Source: Deltaproteobacteria bacterium | GTDB taxonomy: Bacteria; Desulfobacterota; Desulfobacteria; Desulfobacterales; C00003060 | Assembly (NCBI GenBank): GCA_003647435.1 | Contig: QMMV01000141.1 | Span: 1 to 5,948 of the forward strand | Length of the DNA stretch: 5,948 bases | Direction of reading: 5' to 3' | Part shown: positions 1-5,351 of the stretch, in pieces | Numbering within the stretch: position 1 is the first letter of the stretch | How the letters are laid out: each line of letters starts with the position of its first letter | Notes under the pieces: generated by a model | The model's input: the letters and a program-made list of their open reading frames with translations, nothing else | Told to the model about the DNA's origin: nothing | Databases searched by the model: none | Program-made: the position numbers and the translations under genes

Positions 1-290
1 ACGATATAGTTTACGCCATCGATGGCAGCAAAGACCTCTGGAGCAACCTGCGCATAGCAGCCCGTTACAAGGACAAGCGCCCCCGGATGCTTGCGGATGA
101 GTCTTCTTGCAGCCTGCCTTGACTGGAGGGCCGCTTTACCGGTAACAGTACAGGTGTTGACAATGCAAAGATTTGCCCTTGCTCCGTTGCTCGCTTTGTA
201 CCATCCATGCTCTATGAGCTGCTCGGAGATTGCTTCCGATTCATAACGATTTACCTTGCAACCCAAGGTTGTAATAGTAAAAGACTTCAT
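1..290 (-). CDS. mtaB: tRNA t6A37 methylthiotransferase MtaB (partial, N-terminal 96 residues)
   Basis: MtaB is a radical-SAM enzyme that converts t6A to ms2t6A at position 37 of ANN-decoding tRNAs in the cytoplasm. The gene runs off the left window edge, so only the N-terminal UPF0004 (MTTase) domain is visible. Reading the minus strand from the ATG at 290 gives a protein opening MKSFTITTLGCKVNRYESE. The LGCKVNxYE signature separates MtaB from MiaB (usually GCQMN) and RimO (usually GCPKN). The three cysteines expected to hold the auxiliary [4Fe-4S] cluster are present at C11, C47 (in NTCTVTG) and C78 (in TGCYAQ). The radical-SAM CxxxCxxC motif and TRAM domain would lie outside the window. 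It starts 13 bases after the mnmA stop, and a GGGGA sequence in that gap serves as ribosome binding site, so it is cotranscribed with mnmA. Family assignment is firm; the symbol rests on the N-terminal signature only. Confidence 0.93.
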   Translation of the reverse strand, partial: MKSFTITTLGCKVNRYESEAISEQLIEHGWYKASNGARANLCIVNTCTVTGKAALQSRQAARRLIRKHPGALVLVTGCYAQVAPEVFAAIDGVNYI

Positions 291-303
291 ATTGCGATCC
301 CCG

Positions 304-1371
304 TCAGGCTATCCACCCTCCGCCCAACACGCGGTCACCCTGATAGAAGACGGCGGCCTGTCCCGGGGTTATGGCGTACTGGGGTTCTGAGAATCGAACA
401 ATAGCTGTCTTCCTTCCGGCAGGGGTGATAATAGAGTCTGCTTCTTTGTGGCGGTAGCGGATACGGGTTCTTGCCGATATCGGTTCGTCTGGCGTTCTAA
501 TCGTAGTCCAATTGATGCTTTTTACCTCGCATTCGGTAGCTGCGAGTTCGTCTCTGAACCCAATGACGAGCCGGTTTCCACTCATATCAAGGCGGATTAC
601 ATAGTACGGTTGCGGTCCTGGTATGCCAATGCCTCTCCGCTGTCCTATGGTGTAGGTATGAAGACCATGGTGGCGGCCTAATACCTCGCCTCTGGTGTTT
701 ACGATCGGTCCAGCCGTGCCTTGGGATTGCATGCGACGGGAAAGAAAATCCTTATAGCTTTCGTGGCGTATGAAACATAATTGCTGGCTTTCTTTCTTCA
801 TAAGAGATCTAAATCCCCATGTTTTGGCCATTTCCCTCACCTGATTCTTTGTGTAATCACCCAATGGAAACAGTGCATGGCTTAATTGATCTTGGCCCAG
901 ACGGGCAAGGAAGTACGACTGGTCTTTGGCCGGGTCTATTCCCTTCAGAAGCCAGAATTCCCCGTTCGCTTTCCGTTTTATCCTGCAATAGTGGCCAGTT
1001 GCCAGAGCCGAGGCTCCAAGGGCCATCGCTTTTTCCATGACATAGCCAAACTTGATACGCTTATTACATACGACGCACGGATTCGGTGTCTGTCCAGAGT
1101 GGTAAGTGTCAATAAAATAGTCTACAACCTCTCTTCGGAAATGCCGGGAACAATCGAACACCTCAAGGGGTATTCCAATTTGCTCTGCCACTTGCTCGGC
1201 CAAGGTTTTGCCGCAAGTTACGCCTTTGCCTGTTCCCGAGTTGGCGGGAGAAAACTCATAGCCAGTCTGGAAATAGACTCCAATGACCTGATAATTCTCT
1301 TTTTTTAGGAAGGCAGCGGCGACAGCAGAGTCAAGGCCGCCGCTCAAGGCAACGGCCACGGTCTTTCTCAT
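304..1371 (-). CDS. mnmA: tRNA-specific 2-thiouridylase MnmA
   Basis: MnmA activates U34 of tRNA-Lys, -Glu and -Gln by adenylation and replaces O2 with sulfur to give s2U34. With the ATG at 1371 the protein is 355 aa, close to the usual 350-380. The PP-loop SGGLDS is at residues 10-15, followed by NPCVVCNKRIKFG (about 97-109), GHYCR (126-130), DQSYFL (150-155), QQLCFI (196-201), HTYTIGQRRGIGI (238-250) and the C-terminal beta-barrel with ITPGQAAVFY (334-343) and GGWIA at the end. C102 and C199 match the conserved catalytic pair. Residue 99 is Cys, whereas the E. coli enzyme has Asp, so the site is CxxC plus C. An in-frame ATG 24 codons upstream (1443) lies inside the ferredoxin gene and would add a non-homologous tail. 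The chosen ATG overlaps the ferredoxin stop as ATGA, which is typical of translational coupling. It is the middle gene of the ferredoxin-mnmA-mtaB operon. Confidence 0.97.
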   Translation of the reverse strand: MRKTVAVALSGGLDSAVAAAFLKKENYQVIGVYFQTGYEFSPANSGTGKGVTCGKTLAEQVAEQIGIPLEVFDCSRHFRREVVDYFIDTYHSGQTPNPCVVCNKRIKFGYVMEKAMALGASALATGHYCRIKRKANGEFWLLKGIDPAKDQSYFLARLGQDQLSHALFPLGDYTKNQVREMAKTWGFRSLMKKESQQLCFIRHESYKDFLSRRMQSQGTAGPIVNTRGEVLGRHHGLHTYTIGQRRGIGIPGPQPYYVIRLDMSGNRLVIGFRDELAATECEVKSINWTTIRTPDEPISARTRIRYRHKEADSIITPAGRKTAIVRFSEPQYAITPGQAAVFYQGDRVLGGGWIA

Positions 1372-1796
1372 TTTAGGATCGGGGTTCCTGTGGTGCGAAT
1401 CTCCATTGCCCTGGGAGGACATGCGGGGACACAAAGGCCGCATATACTACATTTCTTGTGATCGAACACTACCATCATCTCTGGCCGCTTGATGGAAAGG
1501 GCACCTGTGGGACAAACGGCGATGCACGCCCCGCAGTGCGTACACTTTTTCTTGTTACGTTTGATGTCCTGGCCAACTGCCTGCACCTGGATGTTGTGCT
1601 TTTTCAGGTATTCGACCCCCAGCGTAAAGTTCTTTCTTGTGCCGGAGAGTTCCATGACCATGACTCCTTCCTTGCGTGGGAGTATGGTTGCCTTAAGTAT
1701 ATTGAACGTCAGATCGAAATCCCTGGCAAGGTAGCAGACGATCGGTTTTTCAACTTCTGTTTTTGGGAATCGAAGGACAAGCATCCTGGAATACAT
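1368..1796 (-). CDS. NIL-domain 2[4Fe-4S] ferredoxin-like protein
   Basis: This 142-aa cytoplasmic protein has an N-terminal NIL domain (about residues 4-76, with the FNILKATILPRKEGVM core at 31-46) joined to a bacterial-type two-cluster ferredoxin. The first cluster motif is CTHCGACIAVCP (C85, C88, C91, C95) and the second is CSICGLCVPACP (C116, C119, C122, C126); all eight ligands are present. NIL domains also occur at the C-terminus of the MetN methionine transporter ATPase. NIL-ferredoxins in methanogens have been tied to sulfide incorporation into homocysteine. The ATG at 1796 has a GAGG ribosome binding site 7 bases upstream, which supports it over the Met at codon 5. The gene overlaps mnmA by four bases and is first in a tRNA-sulfuration operon. 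I therefore infer a role in electron or sulfur delivery to MnmA and/or MtaB, or in maintaining their clusters. A role in methionine or homocysteine synthesis is the main alternative. Confidence 0.92.
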   Translation of the reverse strand: MYSRMLVLRFPKTEVEKPIVCYLARDFDLTFNILKATILPRKEGVMVMELSGTRKNFTLGVEYLKKHNIQVQAVGQDIKRNKKKCTHCGACIAVCPTGALSIKRPEMMVVFDHKKCSICGLCVPACPPRAMEIRTTGTPILK

Positions 1797-1803
1797 ATTT
1801 ATA

Positions 1804-1807
1804 CCTC
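1804..1807 (-). promoter_or_regulatory. Ribosome binding site of the NIL-ferredoxin gene
   Basis: On the minus strand GAGG lies 7 bases before the ATG at 1796 (TTGAGGTATAAATATG). This is good Shine-Dalgarno spacing and supports the first Met, not the Met four codons downstream, as the start. Confidence 0.7.
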
Positions 1808-1845
1808 AATAAAATGGACTGACAGAAAAACGTAACACTTTAGCT

Positions 1846-1875
1846 ATTTTAAAAAACAGACCCCGATGTTTTCAA
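1846..1875 (-). promoter_or_regulatory. Candidate sigma70 promoter of the ferredoxin-mnmA-mtaB operon
   Basis: On the minus strand TTGAAA (1875-1870) and TAAAAT (1851-1846) are separated by 18 bases. Each hexamer matches the sigma70 consensus at five of six positions. Transcription would start near 1839, giving a leader of about 43 bases before the ferredoxin ATG. The site lies in the 103-base gap after the CDP-alcohol phosphatidyltransferase stop, so the tRNA-modification genes probably have their own promoter even if some read-through from the upstream pair occurs. The region is A/T-rich, so a chance match is possible. Confidence 0.45.
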
Positions 1876-1898
1876 AAACCTCGATTGTTGCCGAACAA
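1874..1898 (-). terminator. Weak hairpin plus T-run after the CDP-alcohol phosphatidyltransferase gene
   Basis: Directly after the stop codon the minus strand reads TTGTT-CGGC-AACAA (1898-1885), a 5-bp stem with a 4-base loop, followed six bases later by five Ts (1878-1874). The stem is short and mostly A-T, and the T-run is displaced, so this would be a poor intrinsic terminator. It is reported because it sits exactly at the boundary between the two minus-strand gene groups. Confidence 0.25.
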
Positions 1899-1899
1899 C

Positions 1900-2544
1900 T
1901 TATTCATTCAGAGATTGCCTGTAAACATGGAACATTCGCTGTAGTGCGGTAAAGTTGGCCAGGGAGGCAAGGAGGGCAAGACCGATCACAAGTTGGCCGG
2001 TCAGGAGTGTCAGGGTCAACACAATATAGCGTTCGAGGCGCGTAAAAAGCCCAATCTTACATGAAATATTCAGCCCCTCGGCCCTGGCGCGTGCGTAGCT
2101 TACCATAAATGAGCCTACTAAGGCCACGAATGTGAGCACCACCACGATGCGGTTGCCATGAAGGGTAGACCACAAAAGAATGCCGAAAAGAACAGCCGCT
2201 TCGGAATATCGGTCCATGAATGAATCCAAAAAGGCCCCGAAGCGCGTTTCAAGCCCTGCTGTTCTGGCTAAAGCACCGTCCAGAGCGTCAAACGGCCCGG
2301 AGATAAGTAATAGCCACCCTCCCATCGAGATATAACCTGAAGCCACAAGTGCCCCAGCAGCAGATGCGGCAAGAAAACCGATTGCTGACAAGAGGTTAGG
2401 TTGGACTCCCATGCGTGCCAACAACCGGGAAGCAGGGGCAAGTAAAGTATCTGACCAGCTTTTTGCCCAGCCGGTGAGTGTCCAATACTCAGGGCCAGAC
2501 TGTGACGATCCTTGATGTGTGCGTCTTATCTTAAATACGCTCAA
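1900..2544 (-). CDS. CDP-alcohol phosphatidyltransferase (possibly phosphatidylinositol-phosphate-synthase-like)
   Basis: This integral membrane enzyme would transfer a phosphatidyl (or related phospho-alcohol) group from a CDP-alcohol to a polar acceptor in phospholipid synthesis. From the TTG at 2544 it has 214 aa, normal for the family. The full signature D(x2)DG(x2)AR(x8)G(x3)D(x3)D is present: D86, D89, G90, A93, R94, G103, D107, D111. Hydrophobic stretches at roughly 50-71, 74-86, 115-128, 132-150 and 173-200 fit the usual six-helix fold. The later segment SYARARAEGLNISCKIGLFTR resembles the SYxxARAEaxG...G pattern of inositol-phosphate-using members (PIP synthase, archaetidylinositol-phosphate synthase) more than PgsA or PssA, so an inositol-phosphate acceptor is a reasonable but unproven guess. 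The first in-frame ATG (2607) has no ribosome binding site and adds 21 residues of non-family sequence; the TTG has GGAGGA six bases upstream. The gene follows the MpgP-type phosphatase by 78 bases on the same strand. Confidence 0.88.
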   Translation of the reverse strand: MSVFKIRRTHQGSSQSGPEYWTLTGWAKSWSDTLLAPASRLLARMGVQPNLLSAIGFLAASAAGALVASGYISMGGWLLLISGPFDALDGALARTAGLETRFGAFLDSFMDRYSEAAVLFGILLWSTLHGNRIVVVLTFVALVGSFMVSYARARAEGLNISCKIGLFTRLERYIVLTLTLLTGQLVIGLALLASLANFTALQRMFHVYRQSLNE

Positions 2545-2550
2545 ATTTAG

Positions 2551-2556
2551 TCCTCC
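2551..2556 (-). promoter_or_regulatory. Ribosome binding site deciding a TTG start
   Basis: The minus strand reads GGAGGA-CTAAAT-TTG, a full Shine-Dalgarno match six bases before the TTG at 2544-2542. The upstream in-frame ATG at 2607 is preceded only by TAAGCGCT. This favours TTG as the start of the CDP-alcohol phosphatidyltransferase. Confidence 0.7.
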
Positions 2557-2622
2557 ATTCTGTTGACCGATGGCAAGCCGCTTGAAATGACCCTTTTCTG
2601 GTAACATAGCGCTTAGAAAATA

Positions 2623-3456
2623 TCAAGACCAAACGTGGTCCTGATTTCCAAGTATCCTGTAAATCTCTTCAGCCCATCCTCTTGGGCCGGGTTTGTCTGA
2701 ATAGACGATGCGCCCGAGTCCGGGGATGCGTTCCCATTGCCCTGTTTTTTTTCGGATTACGATCGGCATATCAACGCATCCGAGCATAGGAACGTCATTG
2801 GAACCGTCTCCGAGACCTACAGCCCAGATCTCTGTGTCGGGGTATGTATCGGCGTATATTTTTTTCAAGATCTGGACTGCCTTCCCCTTATCGTTTTTTC
2901 CAGTCAGGTGGTAGAAACGGTCACCTCTTGTGATGTAGAGCCCTTTTTGCTGAAAGAGGTCTTGTAGGTGCCGGAACCTATCCTGTGTGTCAAAGAATAA
3001 GAAGGGCTCTGAATATTCACGCCTTGCGGCCAGGCTGGCTTCTTGCGTGGTAAGGCCAGTGAGGGCAGCAATTTCTGCGGTACTCATCTCGCTGAAACCC
3101 TTCACGCGAAAGTTTCCTTCCTTTTTGGTCTTTTTCCATATTGCACACAGCTCAACATAGGGTGTGCCCAACTCTATTACCCTGTATTCTCCTTTCGAGG
3201 CGAATGTAAGACCTTTTAATCTAAGGAAATTCTGGGGGATAAAAATGGCCGCGCCGTTTTCAACCACAAACGGCCAGGGCAGGTTCATGCGCCGGCGATA
3301 CATTTCTACTTCAGCACGCGTCTTGCTGCTGCAAATAATAACCGGGATTTTTCTCTGTCGGAGTGTGCTCAGAGCTGAGCTGGCATCTTTAAACTCATAC
3401 GTATCCCTATCAATTAGCGTACCATCAAGATCAGTGAAAACAAGCAATTTCCTCAT
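2623..3456 (-). CDS. mpgP: HAD-IIB phosphatase, mannosyl-3-phosphoglycerate phosphatase (MpgP) family
   Basis: MpgP removes phosphate from mannosyl-3-phosphoglycerate to give the compatible solute mannosylglycerate; family members also act on glucosyl-3-phosphoglycerate. From the ATG at 3456 the protein is 277 aa, close to the usual 260-280. HAD motif I is FTDLDGTL (nucleophile D9, acid D11), motif II is ICSSKTRAE (S43/S44), motif III is the Lys in NDKGKAV (about K190) and motif IV is GLGDGSNDVPML (D217, D221). Family-specific stretches are FVVENGAAIFIP (63-74), REYSEPFLFF (146-155) and GDRFYHLTGKNDKG (178-191), the cap and substrate-pocket segments characteristic of MpgP as opposed to generic Cof-type HADs. 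An ATG 18 codons upstream (3510) lacks a ribosome binding site and adds no family sequence; an AAAGGG lies about 14 bases before the chosen start. It is divergent from the glycosyltransferase at 4122, which may supply its substrate. The exact sugar (mannose or glucose) cannot be told from sequence. Confidence 0.86.
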   Translation of the reverse strand: MRKLLVFTDLDGTLIDRDTYEFKDASSALSTLRQRKIPVIICSSKTRAEVEMYRRRMNLPWPFVVENGAAIFIPQNFLRLKGLTFASKGEYRVIELGTPYVELCAIWKKTKKEGNFRVKGFSEMSTAEIAALTGLTTQEASLAARREYSEPFLFFDTQDRFRHLQDLFQQKGLYITRGDRFYHLTGKNDKGKAVQILKKIYADTYPDTEIWAVGLGDGSNDVPMLGCVDMPIVIRKKTGQWERIPGLGRIVYSDKPGPRGWAEEIYRILGNQDHVWS

Positions 3457-3480
3457 TTGTATTACTTCAGCCCTTTCAAA

Positions 3481-3486
3481 AATATA
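3481..3486 (-). promoter_or_regulatory. Possible -10 element for the MpgP-family gene
   Basis: The minus strand carries TATATT (3486-3481) about 25 bases before the ATG at 3456, between the gene and the inverted-repeat element. No convincing -35 hexamer lies 16-18 bases upstream (the best is ATGATA), so this is a weak call. Confidence 0.25.
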
Positions 3487-3512
3487 CATAAACAGTGTAC
3501 AGCCTATCATTG

Positions 3513-3770
3513 AGGTTTCAGATTTCGGGTTTTAAGCTTCACTTTTCTGACGGGCTGTTGCCCGAATCCCTTTTCGCTTGGTCTAAAACGTTTTTTGACA
3601 AAACTAAGGCTCGCTACAGGCGATGTCAAAACTCGCCCTCCGGGCTCAAGCAGCTGACATCGCTAATCTTCCGCTTCGCCAAGGTTTGTTAGCAAAAAAA
3701 CGTTTTAATGACCGCTCAAAGGAGTTTTTGTTTGCACAACAGCCCGTCAGACACCTGACACCTGAAACCT
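3513..3770. repeat. Nested imperfect inverted-repeat element (MITE-like), non-coding
   Basis: This stretch folds back on itself at several levels. A 15-bp perfect inverted repeat, TCTGACGGGCTGTTG, is at 3546-3560 and 3737-3751. Inside it, TAAAACGTTTTTTG (3584-3597) faces CAAAAAAACGTTTTA (3693-3707), differing by one A. Further in, GCGATGTCA (3620-3628) faces TGACATCGC (3655-3663), and the centre holds GCCC-TCC-GGGC (3635-3645). Outside the 15-bp arms, AGGTTTCAG (3513-3521) faces CTGAAACCT (3762-3770). The spacing between successive arms is similar on both sides (23/29 and 22/29 bases), so the whole is one diverged palindrome of about 206-258 bases. No transposase motif or clear target-site duplication is visible. 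The small reading frames through it look like by-products of the repeat. I read it as a dispersed non-autonomous repeat or a structured-RNA element; copy number elsewhere is unknown. Confidence 0.75.
3748..3770. repeat. Degenerate 7-base tandem repeat
   Basis: The right flank of the palindromic element reads as three successive heptamers, CAGACAC, CTGACAC and CTGAAAC, followed by CT. The left flank (about 3513-3528), read on the minus strand, carries the related pair CCGAAAT and CTGAAAC. Heptamer arrays of this TGAAACC/TGACACC type occur between genes in some anaerobic bacterial genomes (recollection, not checked here). Confidence 0.5.
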
Positions 3771-4121
3771 TATACTGTTCTTTCTTTATGCTCGGTTACG
3801 CTTTAGTTTTAGGCGGTTTGTAATTTGAGTACCAGCATGCGAGGATGTTTTCAGGACCCTAAATTGTTACCAAAAGTATAAGCGATACCTTCATTTTGAA
3901 AAAATGGAAGCGAATGACTGACTCATTGAAAGGTTCCAGGTCTTGGCTTCTGAGTAATTACGACGAATTATCTTCTGAACCATTGACCTACCTTTTGATC
4001 TATAATATAACTTTAAAGCAAATGGCTATGTTTTTCTGAGAGTCGGGCTCTTTTCTGCTCCACATATAAAGACAGCAGACCGCCACAGGGCTCAAGCTTA
4101 ATTCGTCACACGGGGAGTGCC
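3771..4121. other. Non-coding divergent intergenic region and leader upstream of the glycosyltransferase
   Basis: No credible gene, tRNA or rRNA is seen in these 351 bases. They contain an imperfect hairpin around CATTTTGAAAAAATG (3892-3906; about nine pairs with one bulge if extended to 3889-3910). They also hold a 7-bp direct repeat CTTCTGA (3947-3953 and 3972-3978, 25 bases apart) bracketing a small inverted repeat TAATT/AATTA (3955-3959, 3966-3970), then the promoter candidate at 3983-4011. The presumed leader (about 4018-4121) has a stem TCTGCT/AGCAGA (4054-4059, 4074-4079) and a short AGAG/CTCT hairpin before TTTT (4039-4054). None matches a riboswitch I recognise. Confidence 0.5.
3983..4011 (+). 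promoter_or_regulatory. Candidate sigma70 promoter for the glycosyltransferase-receiver operon
   Basis: TTGACC (3983-3988) and TATAAC (4006-4011) are separated by exactly 17 bases, each matching consensus at five of six positions. An overlapping perfect TATAAT (4001-4006) is only 12 bases from the -35 and lacks a -35 at normal spacing. Transcription would start near 4018, giving a leader of about 100 bases before the ATG at 4122. The direct and inverted repeats just upstream (3947-3978) are placed where an activator could bind. Confidence 0.6.
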
Positions 4122-5333
4122 ATGTTCATAGAAAAAAACCCGCATAATATAAAAGCTGCCGAACTGGTGGTAGGGATTCCGTCATATAATGAGGCAGAAC
4201 GGATCTCTTATCCCACGGCAAAGGCGAGCGAGGGGCTCATCGAGTATTTTGGCGATAAGACCAGCGTCATTATTAACTGTGATAATAACTCTCGAGATGG
4301 CACTCGAGAAGCTTTTATGAGTACTACCACAGAGGTTCCCAAGATTTACATATCAACGCCTCCGGGCATCAAAGGGAAGGGGAGCAACCTCAGGAATCTT
4401 TTCAAGAAAAGTTGTGATCTCGGTGCAGAAGCGATTGTCGTCGTGGATGCAGATCTGAAGAGTATTACGCCGCGGTGGATAAAGAATTTAGCCGGACCGG
4501 TTCTTGAAGGCTTCGGCTTTGTTGCTCCTCTTTATGTTCGACATAAATATGACGGCACGATTACCAACAACATTGCTTATCCTTTAACACGCTCTGTGTA
4601 CGGCCGCAGGGTTCGCCAACCCATCGGCGGAGACTTTGCTTTTTCTGGAAGAGTGGCAGACATTTATTTGAAACAGCCGGATTGGAGCCAGGCTGTAGCA
4701 GAATATGGTATTGACATCTGGATGACCACCACGGCCATATGTCACGATATACCGATCTGCCAGTCATATATGGGAAGACCAAAGATCCACAAGCCAAAGG
4801 ATCCCGGCGAGTCTCTTGGTCCGATGTTCTTACAGGTGGTAGGGACCATGTTTGATATGATGATAGAACATGTCGCATTCTGGAAAGAAGTGAAGTGGAG
4901 CAAACCAACAGCCATCTTTGGTTTTGGGCTTGGGGAAATGGAGCAGCCTCCACCGGTAAACGTAAATGTAGAACGGCTCTATGAAAAGTTTCAAGAAGGT
5001 ATTGCCAGGCACGAGGCTCTCATAAAAGATATACTGTCTGGCAATCACCACAGAAAACTCACTGAAGTTAAGACACTCACTTTGCGGGATTTTGAATTTC
5101 CAGCCAATCTATGGGCCGGAGTGTTAATCGATTTTGGAGTGGCTTATAAGAATAGCTTAAAGAAAAAAGAAAAAATCATGGAGGGGTTGATTCCACTCTA
5201 TTATGGCCGCACATGTTCGTTTGTGATTGAATCGGAGCCTATGACGATTCAACAGGCCGAGGATTTTATAGAGGATCAGTGCAGTGTATTTGAACACGCA
5301 AAACCTTATTTGCTGAAAAGGTGGTTCGAATAA
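4122..5333 (+). CDS. GT-A glycosyltransferase, glucosylglycerate/mannosylglycerate-synthase-like
   Basis: This 403-aa soluble protein has a GT-A fold. The nucleotide-binding start is VVGIPSYNEAE (16-26), then CDNNSRDG (53-60), the GKG loop (85-87) and the metal-binding DAD in VVVDADL (D109-D111). An acceptor-side block follows, QPIGGDFAFSGR (166-177) and EYGIDIWMTT (194-203), with H223 in KIHKPKDP as a likely third metal ligand. The QP(I/L)GG, xxGID and late His arrangement, as I remember it, matches retaining mannosylglycerate synthase of Rhodothermus (GT78); GpgS (GT81) and Persephonella single-step Ggs share related logic. No membrane segment is visible. A GGGGAG ribosome binding site lies four bases before the ATG. 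The divergent MpgP-type phosphatase supports a glycosyl-3-phosphoglycerate or glycosylglycerate product. Donor (UDP-, GDP- or ADP-sugar) and acceptor (glycerate or 3-phosphoglycerate) cannot be fixed from sequence, and a role in cell-envelope glycosylation is the alternative. Confidence 0.84.
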   Translation: MFIEKNPHNIKAAELVVGIPSYNEAERISYPTAKASEGLIEYFGDKTSVIINCDNNSRDGTREAFMSTTTEVPKIYISTPPGIKGKGSNLRNLFKKSCDLGAEAIVVVDADLKSITPRWIKNLAGPVLEGFGFVAPLYVRHKYDGTITNNIAYPLTRSVYGRRVRQPIGGDFAFSGRVADIYLKQPDWSQAVAEYGIDIWMTTTAICHDIPICQSYMGRPKIHKPKDPGESLGPMFLQVVGTMFDMMIEHVAFWKEVKWSKPTAIFGFGLGEMEQPPPVNVNVERLYEKFQEGIARHEALIKDILSGNHHRKLTEVKTLTLRDFEFPANLWAGVLIDFGVAYKNSLKKKEKIMEGLIPLYYGRTCSFVIESEPMTIQQAEDFIEDQCSVFEHAKPYLLKRWFE

Positions 5334-5341
5334 GTGGCAAC

Positions 5342-5347
5342 GGAGGG
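5342..5347 (+). promoter_or_regulatory. Ribosome binding site deciding the receiver-protein start
   Basis: GGAGGG lies four bases before the ATG at 5352. The GTG at 5334, immediately after the glycosyltransferase stop, has no ribosome binding site and would add MATEGF before the conserved KKILIVDDE start, so the ATG is preferred. Confidence 0.65.
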
Positions 5348-5351
5348 CTTT

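Noticed and set aside
886..1308. 140-codon open frame on the plus strand
   Set aside because: It lies wholly antisense to mnmA, whose protein is conserved throughout. The plus-strand translation shows no recognisable domain and no ribosome binding site.
1372..1443. 24-codon N-terminal extension of mnmA
   Set aside because: It lies inside the ferredoxin coding sequence in another frame, and MnmA family proteins begin just before the PP-loop. The ATGA-coupled start at 1371 is better.
3495..3823. Two overlapping small plus-strand reading frames (65 and 66 codons) in the intergenic region
   Set aside because: They run through the arms of the palindromic repeat, which explains their composition. 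There is no good ribosome binding site or recognisable domain.
4039..4054. AGAG/CTCT hairpin with a T-run in the glycosyltransferase leader, considered as an attenuator
   Set aside because: Only a 4-bp stem, no leader peptide or anti-terminator partner evident, and a T-run of only four.
4561..4953. 130-codon minus-strand open frame
   Set aside because: Antisense shadow of the glycosyltransferase gene, which has conserved motifs across the same stretch.
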